Of a DNA stretch of 64,000 nt, positions 55,350 through 62,374 are shown piece after piece (the first letter of the stretch is position 1; each line of letters opens with the position of its first letter). The translations under genes were made by a program, and so were the position numbers. The stretch comes from Deltaproteobacteria bacterium ADurb.Bin207. Its GTDB lineage: Bacteria; Myxococcota_A; Polyangia; Polyangiales; Polyangiaceae. The notes under the pieces are model-generated. The model saw only the letters and a list, made by a program, of their open reading frames with translations. It searched no databases and was not told the DNA's origin. The stretch covers positions 1-64,000 of the forward strand of contig MWCO01000012.1 of NCBI GenBank assembly GCA_002070115.1, given 5' to 3'.

Positions 55350-55855
55350 TGCGCGCGCTGTATGACACCAATGTGGTGTCCTATTGGATGGCAGGGCAGC
55401 AGGAGTTCCACACGCCGTTGCGTAAGCTGCAGCACGATCTGCGTAGTCTGAAGGCGATGCTTTACGTTTCCGCCGTGACGATCCAAGAACTCGCTGTCGT
55501 CGGGCAAATGACTGGAACCTGGCCGGAAATGCACGACTTCATCCGCGAGCGGTTCAACACCGTGCCCTTCACATCTCTTTGCGCTGAGAAGGCTGCCGCT
55601 CTCCAAGTCGCAGTAGGGAAACCATCGAAGGGGACAAAGGCGGAACGCCGCGAAGCCAAGGACCTGTGGTTCCGAGACGCGGCAATCGTCGGGACCGCCA
55701 TCGCCGAAGGGTTCGAGATGGTCGTCACGACGGAGAAGTGGTTCATGCACTACACGAACCACTTCGAGGGTGAGATCCGAGTCGTCAAAGCCGTGGCCGT
55801 CGTGGGCGGCGCGTCCTCGAGCGAGGCTTCGCGACCCGCAAAGTTAGAAAAGTAG
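55346..55855 (+). CDS. PIN-domain protein, VapC-like
   Basis: A 169-aa PIN-fold protein. Acidic site residues appear as Asp7 (LYDTNVVSYW), Glu48 (VTIQELAVV), Asp111 (FRDAAIVGTAIAEG) and the TTE at 128-130. PIN toxins such as VapC cut tRNA or rRNA with Mg2+. It is longer than most VapC proteins and ends in an acidic/Ser tail. It begins inside the upstream stop (ATGA), and the upstream gene encodes a 293-aa protein instead of a small antitoxin. Toxin role is inferred. Confidence 0.75.
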   Translation: MMRALYDTNVVSYWMAGQQEFHTPLRKLQHDLRSLKAMLYVSAVTIQELAVVGQMTGTWPEMHDFIRERFNTVPFTSLCAEKAAALQVAVGKPSKGTKAERREAKDLWFRDAAIVGTAIAEGFEMVVTTEKWFMHYTNHFEGEIRVVKAVAVVGGASSSEASRPAKLEK

Positions 55856-55961
55856 GGCTGGCCCCGCCGTGGCCCCGCCCTGATCGCACCGCTCCCCGGG
55901 GGTCCGCACCCAATGCATGCCGTTCGCGACATCTGGCGCCCCCTGGCGACCCCTTCGGGGA

Positions 55962-56012
55962 TTAGGTTCCAGCGACGAGAGGCGTGAGGATTCAAGTCCC
56001 TCCTCGTGCACT
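55962..56012. repeat. attR: partial tRNA-Leu copy
   Basis: A 51-bp copy of the tRNA-Leu 3' half, differing at two positions. One change (G to A in the T stem) breaks a base pair, so this is not a second functional tRNA. It marks the right end of the island. Confidence 0.9.
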
Positions 56013-56295
56013 ACGTTGATTGGAAGGGGGTTGGACAGAGGGGGTCAGGCGAATCGAAGGGGCTCCGACGTTGTCCCGACGATTCGGGGTTCAGCGGCCC
56101 GCAGGGTTTTGTCCTCCAGCAGCACAAGCCGGAGGCGGTGGGCGAGCTTGGCAAAGCTCAGGGGAGGCGAGGCACCGAAGATATCGAAATCGCTCGACAA
56201 AACGCGGGGAGCGACCAGGTGCAGCGTGATCGTTGGGCAACGCGCACGAGATTGATGGATCGTGGTGGACCTCGGGATGGCGTATAGTGGTGCGG

Positions 56296-57771
56296 ATGAA
56301 TCACCGAACGGCTTCGAGCATCATCGTGGGCTGCCTTTTTGCGTGGGGTGCCATCGCGAGCGGTAGTACCTGGCTTGGATGTAGCAGTGATTCGCACGAA
56401 GACGATCGGGGCGGGACTTGGCCCTTGCAGGACGGGTCGGTGGAGGGCGCACAGCCAGATGCGCATCAAACCGACGCCGCCACGGAGAGCGCAGACACGG
56501 TGGTGGTGGAGCCCACGGAGATCGACACATTGTTTGCAAATCCTGGGATGGGTTGGCAAACGTTCCATCACGTAGCCACAGAAGACGATTCGTTGGAAGG
56601 CATCCCAAGCGGATCGGCGTATTACCGTTACAGATGGCTTCGACTGCAACCGACCCAAGAAACGATCGATCTGGAGGAGATTCAGAACACGCTCGACAAA
56701 GCGAGGGCAGCGGGGCAGACCCTAATGATACGGGTGATGACGGCGGGATCGGATAAGGAATACTCGCCCGATTGGCTTGCTGCAGCAGGGTGCAAAATCT
56801 GGGAGTACAAACGGGATGGTCCTACGATCCATGCGCCGGACCTCGACGACCCGGTGTGTTGGCAGTGGCATGAGAACTTGCTTCGAGCCATTGCCACGAG
56901 GTTTGCCTCGGAGCCTGACTTGCAGATGGACATCGGTTCGGTAGGACTGTGGGGCGAGTGGCACTTTTCGTCCACGACGCCCGAAATCCCGATGCCGTCG
57001 TTGGAAACCCGCAAAAAGGTGGTCGATCTGTACCGGGAGCTGTTCCCGGACCTTCCCCAGCAGGCGTTGATAGGGGATGTGGACGCGCTCGCATACGCGA
57101 CAAGCCAAGGGTCTGGATGGCGAGCGGATTGTCTGGGGGACTACGGGTTCTACTCACCCACCTGGAACCATATGGATGATATGTACCGTCAGCACGTGGA
57201 ACAGGCCAACGCGACACTGGCATGGCAGAATGGCCCTGTGGCGTGGGAGACCTGTTACGACATGAGTCGATGGGTCCAGGAGGGATACGATGTACATCGG
57301 ATCTTCCAGTATGCCGTGGATATGCACGGATCGTTTGTGAACAACAAGTCCGCGCCACTGCCAGAGGGCAGCCAGATTCGGCAGGAGATAGAGACGCTGC
57401 TTCGCAAGCTCGGATACCGATATGTGCTTCGAAGGTTGGAACATCCGCGACGAGTCAGCGGCACGCTGCCCGTGAGCATGGACTGGGACAACGTTGGGGT
57501 AGCTCCCGCCTACGGACCTTACTCTCTGGCCGTGCGGCTTACTTCGCAAGCAGGCGATTCAGTGGTGTTGAGTGCCTCTTCCAAGCCCAAAGCATGGCTT
57601 CCGGGATTGACGCATGTGCAGGAAGACCTTGTCCTTCCCGCGTCGATGTCAGCCGGAACGTATCAGCTAGCGGTTGGGATCATCGACAAGACGGGGCGCG
57701 CAGTCGTGAAACTGGCGATTGCGGGAGAGCAATCAGGATGGTACCCGCTCAGTGAGGTAGTCGTACCCTAG
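56296..57771 (+). CDS. DUF4832 lipoprotein, putative glycosidase-like
   Basis: A 491-aa exported lipoprotein, lipobox TWLGC with Cys29, then an acidic, Ser/Asp-rich linker to about 75. The rest matches the DUF4832-type TIM-barrel proteins related to glycoside hydrolases: NPGMGWQTFHH at the start of the domain, a YYRYRWLRLQP strand, GLWGEWHF with a likely catalytic Glu near 215, and a C-terminal beta domain (SLAVRLTSQAGDSVVLSAS). A role in degrading or binding a polysaccharide is inferred from the family. The ATG at 56296 gives a clean signal peptide. It lies just outside the island. Confidence 0.8.
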   Translation: MNHRTASSIIVGCLFAWGAIASGSTWLGCSSDSHEDDRGGTWPLQDGSVEGAQPDAHQTDAATESADTVVVEPTEIDTLFANPGMGWQTFHHVATEDDSLEGIPSGSAYYRYRWLRLQPTQETIDLEEIQNTLDKARAAGQTLMIRVMTAGSDKEYSPDWLAAAGCKIWEYKRDGPTIHAPDLDDPVCWQWHENLLRAIATRFASEPDLQMDIGSVGLWGEWHFSSTTPEIPMPSLETRKKVVDLYRELFPDLPQQALIGDVDALAYATSQGSGWRADCLGDYGFYSPTWNHMDDMYRQHVEQANATLAWQNGPVAWETCYDMSRWVQEGYDVHRIFQYAVDMHGSFVNNKSAPLPEGSQIRQEIETLLRKLGYRYVLRRLEHPRRVSGTLPVSMDWDNVGVAPAYGPYSLAVRLTSQAGDSVVLSASSKPKAWLPGLTHVQEDLVLPASMSAGTYQLAVGIIDKTGRAVVKLAIAGEQSGWYPLSEVVVP

Positions 57772-58066
57772 TCCTCGTCATACACCTACCCTCCGAAAAA
57801 TCCCTCCAAGGACCGGATACGTAGTCCGGTAAGGAGAGAGGTTGGAAGGACGCCACGGTACCCACAAAAAGCCATACAACCTCTCCCAGGAATATTTCGT
57901 GTTATTATTCGTTAGTTACAACACTGCCGACAAAATGACGGCTAAGCGTTTGCGCGCGAAAAAAACGCAAGCGCTGCCCGGAATCCACGCGTTCAACCCC
58001 AAATCCCCCGGCAAACTCCAGCCGCCGCTTGGCAAGGGATGGGTTCGCGCTTCTGCCCGAACGCTC
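57772..58066. other. Convergent spacer with two hairpins
   Basis: Two stem-loops are visible: ACCGGA...TCCGGT (57812-57830) and AGCGTTTGCG...CGCAAGCGCT (57945-57975, one G:T pair, A-rich loop). Either may end transcription of the converging DUF4832 and GH31 genes, but neither has a T-run on its 3' side. A frame over this stretch overlapping the GH31 3' end is not supported. Confidence 0.35.
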
Positions 58067-59923
58067 TCAGGGCCACAGAAAGCGAATATGCTGGGGCGAA
58101 GGCGACGGGGGCACTATGACCCAAACCGCTTGTCGCGCGGTATCCATCCACCATCCTGATGCAGCAACATCTAATGAATCCCGCGTTTCTCTCTCTGGAA
58201 CTGCCGCATCGCCAAGCTTCACCTGCCCCGGTCTACGGGTCATTCGCACCTGAAGCACTACGGCGCGAATCGCTCGAGAAAAGGTCACTTCCACCGTATC
58301 CTTCCCCGCGATTGCATGAAACGTTGTGACAACATCATCTGTATCCTGAAGGTCAAAGCTCGTTGTCTTGGCCGAGGGATAGACCAGAACCGTCCACGCA
58401 TCCCGGCTGGCCGTCGTTCCCAAGCCGGTCACCTCATCGCTCACCTGAAGGGGTATGATCGCTCCCTGGCGCACGAATAGGGGAATCTGGCCTGGGGGCG
58501 AGTGGTAGGAGCGAAGGATGGTTCCCCCCGCGATATCATCATCTTCCGGATGCCAGAAATCATAATAGTCCTGTCCTTCTGGCAAAACGATATCGCGAAT
58601 CGCTGTGTCATCGAGGATGGGAGCCACCAGCAAGGCTTCCCCAAGCGAGAATCGGTAGTCTCCCAGCCAAGCGGAAGGCTCACCGTGGGCCGTGAGCACC
58701 GCAGCACCTCCCGCGCGGGCTTGATGGGCCAAGCTATAGAAAAACGGCACCAATTCATGGTGGAACGTCAGCCAGAACCGATGCTGGTCCAGCATTTTTT
58801 GCGCACAATCCCCTTCACAGCCCGGCATGGCCCACGGAAGCATGTCGCGGCTGCCTCGCCAATGCATCCACGGCATCAACGCCCCCACCGCAAGCCATCG
58901 CTCGAACACCGCCCGATCGAAGGGGATGGGATCGCCCAACGGATCGCCAGGATCGAATTCCAGCCCGCCCCCAATATCCGTTCCCACCACCGCATATCCA
59001 GCTCGGGAAGACCGAAACACATGCTCAAGGGCATCACTCAAACCACGCCAATCACGACGCTTTTCCCCGACATACGCCACGGGGGCGTGTTCGGGACGAG
59101 CATGAAAGCGAGCCGAACGACCGTATGGTTGGTCCCAGGCCCGGGCCAAGGTGACGAATTCGTTCAATCCGCCTTTGCGATGGGCCCCATAAGCAAAAAA
59201 ATCCCGATAATAGGCTTCTGAATACTCTTGATGGGATATCTGCCCCTGGGCGGTCTGCACCGGATCCGAACGAACGAAAGCGTCGCCCACATCGAGTTTC
59301 CACCCGTTGATCCCCAGGTCGAGCAACGCGTTTTGCTGCTCATGCCACCACGCCCTGGCTTGTGGATGAAAGAAGTCCACAGCCGCCCCGCCCCCTTTCC
59401 ACCACGAATAGGTTTGCCCCTCGTCGACAAAAAAACCGCATGTCTTTGCGAATTCGAAGTTCGGCGACGGCCCGACCACCCAATCGCCTCCCTTCTCATC
59501 GTGATACCAGCGATTGACCATCTGGGTCATCCAGAGCACGACTCGCACCTTTTGCGCGTGCAAGTGGGCCACCAATTCCCCGAGCTTCGGATAGCGTCGG
59601 TCACTCGGAACGAACGTATTATAGTGCGTTTCCCACGGACTATCGATCACGACTACCCCCGCGGGCAGTTGTCTTTCCGCAAAGCCCGACAGAAGGGCGC
59701 GAATCCCCTGTTCATCCGAAACCCCTTGCGAAATCCAGGGTTCGAAGGCCCATCGCGGCGTAAACACAGGCGGTGCGGAGATCTCGGGCTCGAAGGCAAC
59801 GACATCGCAACCGTCTTCTGAAGCATCGGCCAAAGGCCCCGGTGGCTCGTCTTTGGCGCACGATATCCCGATAACGGCGCATAAAAGAGCCGGTCTTGAC
59901 CATAGCAAGCGCGCAGCGGGCAT
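58067..59923 (-). CDS. GH31 family glycosidase, exported
   Basis: A 618-aa exported protein. The start at 59923 gives a signal peptide ending GISC (Cys22), a weak lipobox. The GH31 barrel covers about 55-420: nucleophile Asp211 in GWKLDVGDAF, acid/base candidate Asp316 in VVGTDIGGG, and MPWMHWRGSRDMLPWAM. A C-terminal beta domain follows. The N-terminal mutarotase-like domain of alpha-glucosidases is absent. GH31 includes alpha-glucosidases, alpha-xylosidases and sulfoquinovosidases; the substrate is not decided by what I see. An upstream in-frame stretch to 60061 is not part of the protein. Confidence 0.85.
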   Translation of the reverse strand: MPAARLLWSRPALLCAVIGISCAKDEPPGPLADASEDGCDVVAFEPEISAPPVFTPRWAFEPWISQGVSDEQGIRALLSGFAERQLPAGVVVIDSPWETHYNTFVPSDRRYPKLGELVAHLHAQKVRVVLWMTQMVNRWYHDEKGGDWVVGPSPNFEFAKTCGFFVDEGQTYSWWKGGGAAVDFFHPQARAWWHEQQNALLDLGINGWKLDVGDAFVRSDPVQTAQGQISHQEYSEAYYRDFFAYGAHRKGGLNEFVTLARAWDQPYGRSARFHARPEHAPVAYVGEKRRDWRGLSDALEHVFRSSRAGYAVVGTDIGGGLEFDPGDPLGDPIPFDRAVFERWLAVGALMPWMHWRGSRDMLPWAMPGCEGDCAQKMLDQHRFWLTFHHELVPFFYSLAHQARAGGAAVLTAHGEPSAWLGDYRFSLGEALLVAPILDDTAIRDIVLPEGQDYYDFWHPEDDDIAGGTILRSYHSPPGQIPLFVRQGAIIPLQVSDEVTGLGTTASRDAWTVLVYPSAKTTSFDLQDTDDVVTTFHAIAGKDTVEVTFSRAIRAVVLQVRMTRRPGQVKLGDAAVPERETRDSLDVAASGWWMDTARQAVWVIVPPSPSPQHIRFLWP

Positions 59924-60087
59924 GCGGGATAGCCTAGAGCACTTTGCCCCAAGAGCAAACGGATGTTCGAATTGGCAGCATAATCCTTGACGGCCACGAT
60001 GAACCGGATGGCCGCCCCTTTCGACCTCCCCCCTGGAACCATCCTCCCTCGGGCTTGCCACCCTGCACGCGGGCCCTACGAATCTTC

Positions 60088-60111
60088 ATACCCCCACCAT
60101 GGTGGGCGTAT
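60088..60111. promoter_or_regulatory. 24-bp palindrome upstream of a Cys-rich small gene
   Basis: A perfect 14-bp palindrome CCCACCATGGTGGG (60093-60106) is extended on both sides by ATAC/GTAT arms with one mismatched pair, so 22 of 24 bases are symmetric. It lies 18 bp before the ATG at 60130 and next to AAGGAGG. G/C-rich palindromes flanked by ATAC/GTAT are typical of CsoR/RcnR-type metal-sensor operators; no such regulator gene is in the window. Confidence 0.55.
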
Positions 60112-60129
60112 CCGCAAGGAGGCAGAACC

Positions 60130-60345
60130 ATGAAACCCATGAATGACTGCCCTATTCAAGAGGACAGTGGAATGCCATGCACGGCAGCCGTCGTTCCGTT
60201 CACACTGCAAGGAATGTCCGCGGGAATATGTAGCCGATGCGGAGAGATCGTTGCCCAATCCGACCGCAGAGCAACGAAAAAACTAGCAAAAACAACAACT
60301 TTAATCTCTCTGCGTCGCGCCAGCCAACGCCACGACGACACCTAA
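60130..60345 (+). CDS. Small Cys-containing protein behind a palindrome
   Basis: A 71-aa protein with AAGGAGG (60116-60122) 7 nt before the ATG. Four Cys occur early: Cys7, Cys17, and the pair in ICSRCGE near 34-37. The C-terminal half is basic and helical. The Cys pattern could hold a metal ion. No family recognised. The excellent ribosome-binding site and the near-perfect palindrome just upstream make it a real, regulated gene rather than a chance frame. It runs opposite to both neighbours. Confidence 0.6.
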   Translation: MKPMNDCPIQEDSGMPCTAAVVPFTLQGMSAGICSRCGEIVAQSDRRATKKLAKTTTLISLRRASQRHDDT

Positions 60346-60424
60346 CGTTGTGGTATCATGTCTTCCGGATCCGGGCGAAAAAGCAAGCTAAGAATCATGG
60401 TATCGTGACGGTTTTCGGGAAAAC

Positions 60425-61561
60425 TCATCCGTTTTCCGATTGGAGAAGTCCTTCAACGATACCATCGAGCATGGCATCGAAACGCGCGGCATCGAAGCCC
60501 GAAAGGGAGGAAAGCCAATCCACATGGTCCTTGGAATCCCGGTCATCGCTGAAATGGCCGACCACATCCAAATGGTCGCCTCGTCCCGCCCACACCAGGT
60601 CGCCCCAAACCTGAGAGCGAATGGGTACGACCCCATCATTGGCGAGATCGGGAAGGGGTTCGGTGAAATAAGCCCGCAATTTGTCATCGGCTTCGGTGCC
60701 CGGGGGCTTGCACGGATACCGGGCATGCTCGAGGCCGGAAAGACGATTCAGCATGGCAAACACGGGCAAGGAAAGGGCAGCCCATGGACGTACCACATAT
60801 TTTGCCCAGGAAACCACACCCGGACTGGGCGCATAGGAAGCCACCGATTGGTAATACACGCGATCACTATTTTCGACCCCCGCCTGGAATAAATCCATCG
60901 ATTCGGGAGAAAGCTGAATGACCGCGCCCTGATCTTCCCGAATCAAGCGCAAAAACTGCGCCGTCTCATCCGCTGTCGCACTGTCCAATACCCGAACGAG
61001 CTTGTCGGTCAGCGTATCGATGAGCCGAAGCTGCACCCCCACCGCCTTTTCGATCCCCGAAAACGCGGCCACCAGCGATGACGTCAGCGCAAGCGGCGGA
61101 CGACCAAGCTTCAGAACCGCAACGGTAAGTGCTGATAACGCATACAGCAAACGTTGCCCCGACAACGTAGCAAAAAAACTCGCTAGAGGCGTCCCAAAAT
61201 GCGGCGTGTTCATCGTCGTCACCGAACGAATCGCTCCAGCCCAACGCGGCGTCGTCAACGCCCCACTCACGTTCATCGTGGGGGAGGCCACCAGCCGCGC
61301 ATCCAACCCCCCCGTCGAATGCCCCACCAAGTGGATCGCCCCATGCCCATCGTACGTCTCATCTATCACCTGCACCAGCTTGCGTCCCCGACGACGAATG
61401 GAAGCGGTGGGATGAACGTCGATGATATGCACCTGAACGCCTTTGCCCACGGCTTGATAGCGTCGACGGAGCCCTGCCTCCACATGGCAAAAATAATGGT
61501 ACGAACCCAACGTCGAAAAACCGAACAACCCGGGGGATAAGTAGATTCGCGACACACCCAT
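60425..61561 (-). CDS. Alpha/beta-hydrolase, triacylglycerol-lipase-like
   Basis: A 378-aa protein with the nucleophile elbow GHSTGG (Ser about 82) and segments of the lipase family: HLVGHSTGGLDARLV, SVTTMNTPHFGTPLASFF and DGVVPIRSQVWG with a late acid/His pair (GRGDHLDVVGHF). The N-terminus VSRIYLSPGLFGFSTLG resembles bacterial PHB/triacylglycerol lipases. There is no clear signal peptide, so it may be cytoplasmic or leave by another route. The ATG at 61561 is preferred over a TTG at 61570. Confidence 0.8.
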   Translation of the reverse strand: MGVSRIYLSPGLFGFSTLGSYHYFCHVEAGLRRRYQAVGKGVQVHIIDVHPTASIRRRGRKLVQVIDETYDGHGAIHLVGHSTGGLDARLVASPTMNVSGALTTPRWAGAIRSVTTMNTPHFGTPLASFFATLSGQRLLYALSALTVAVLKLGRPPLALTSSLVAAFSGIEKAVGVQLRLIDTLTDKLVRVLDSATADETAQFLRLIREDQGAVIQLSPESMDLFQAGVENSDRVYYQSVASYAPSPGVVSWAKYVVRPWAALSLPVFAMLNRLSGLEHARYPCKPPGTEADDKLRAYFTEPLPDLANDGVVPIRSQVWGDLVWAGRGDHLDVVGHFSDDRDSKDHVDWLSSLSGFDAARFDAMLDGIVEGLLQSENG

Positions 61562-61644
61562 GCCCAACAATGTTCATGAGACGGCGCCGATCCGCAAGGA
61601 CTACATGCCCATCCCTTCGAATCATCGGACCCGGATCGTGGCGA

Positions 61645-62172
61645 TCACGGCCCCGCCATCCCGCAGGTACTCATCGAATCCAAAACCTGATCCAACACCT
61701 GCGCTTCATGGTCGGGACCAAGCACATAACGAACGACCCCACAACGATCCACCACGAACGTCACCGGCAGGTCCGACACGCGAAAACGACCTGATAAGAC
61801 ATTATCACGATCGTGGATGACCGGAAATGTCAGCCCGTAGGCACGAACGAGCTGCTGCGCATCGGAAACCATCTCATCCTCGGAAATCCCAACGAAAAGC
61901 ACATCCCCCCGACGAACATGGCTGCGTTGCGCCGAGGGAAGCGTGCGCTTGCATGGCTCGCAATATTTGGCGAAAAACTTGATGACGACCGGGCGGCCTT
62001 GCAGATCCTGCGGTTTCATCGTCTCGCCACTCACCGTATTTCCACGTACCGAAGGTAGTTCCTTCCCCAGCAACGGGCTTGGAAAAGAGGCGGGGGGAGG
62101 TGCCGTCGTTGCGCATCCCACGGCGATCCACACCATCAACGAGCATCCCAACCACATCCCGCGCCGTACCAT
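61645..62172 (-). CDS. TlpA/ResA-like thioredoxin-fold lipoprotein
   Basis: A 175-aa exported thioredoxin-fold protein. From the ATG at 62172 the signal peptide ends AVGC (Cys20). The redox motif is CEPC at 71-74, and the cis-Pro appears in SDLPVTFVVD. An extra Cys pair (DRCGVV and STCGMA) lies near the C-terminus. TlpA-like proteins reduce disulfides in the periplasm, for example for cytochrome c maturation. Other in-frame ATGs (62196, 62232) are possible. It stands alone, divergent from the kinase gene. Confidence 0.85.
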   Translation of the reverse strand: MVRRGMWLGCSLMVWIAVGCATTAPPPASFPSPLLGKELPSVRGNTVSGETMKPQDLQGRPVVIKFFAKYCEPCKRTLPSAQRSHVRRGDVLFVGISEDEMVSDAQQLVRAYGLTFPVIHDRDNVLSGRFRVSDLPVTFVVDRCGVVRYVLGPDHEAQVLDQVLDSMSTCGMAGP

Positions 62173-62374
62173 CGTGACCAGCCGTCCTGAATCCATCGAA
62201 TAGGCATACTCGCAGTTCGTGACAAACGCCACGTCGGCTTCGCTCCCCCCTGCCCGAACGATTCTTCACCCTATATGCACACGTTGCTTCATGAAAAACC
62301 CGTGGCGGAGCGTTTCCCCCAAAGACAACTTTCACCCCTTGTCGAGGTGGTAGCCCATGGGGTTGCAGCGTACC

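Larger units (their letters stand above)
47697..56012. mobile_element. 8.3-kb genomic island in tRNA-Leu
   Basis: The region lies between a 51-bp direct repeat of the tRNA-Leu 3' end and begins with a tyrosine-recombinase gene pointing toward the tRNA. It holds IS remnants, an Mrr-like pseudogene, several orphan small genes and a 293-aa protein/PIN pair. Genes of the flanking chromosome (adk on the left, DUF4832 lipoprotein on the right) are ordinary. At least three of its genes carry in-frame stops, so the island is old and probably immobile. Integrative element versus prophage remnant cannot be decided; no phage structural or conjugation genes are seen. Confidence 0.85.

Noticed and set aside
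55961-56012. Second tRNA-Leu
   Set aside because: Only the 3' half is present and the T stem has a mismatch; it is an attachment-site remnant.
57842-58159. 105-aa plus-strand frame between DUF4832 and GH31 genes
   Set aside because: It overlaps the GH31 3' end by about 90 bp, lacks a good start, and its content is basic low-complexity.
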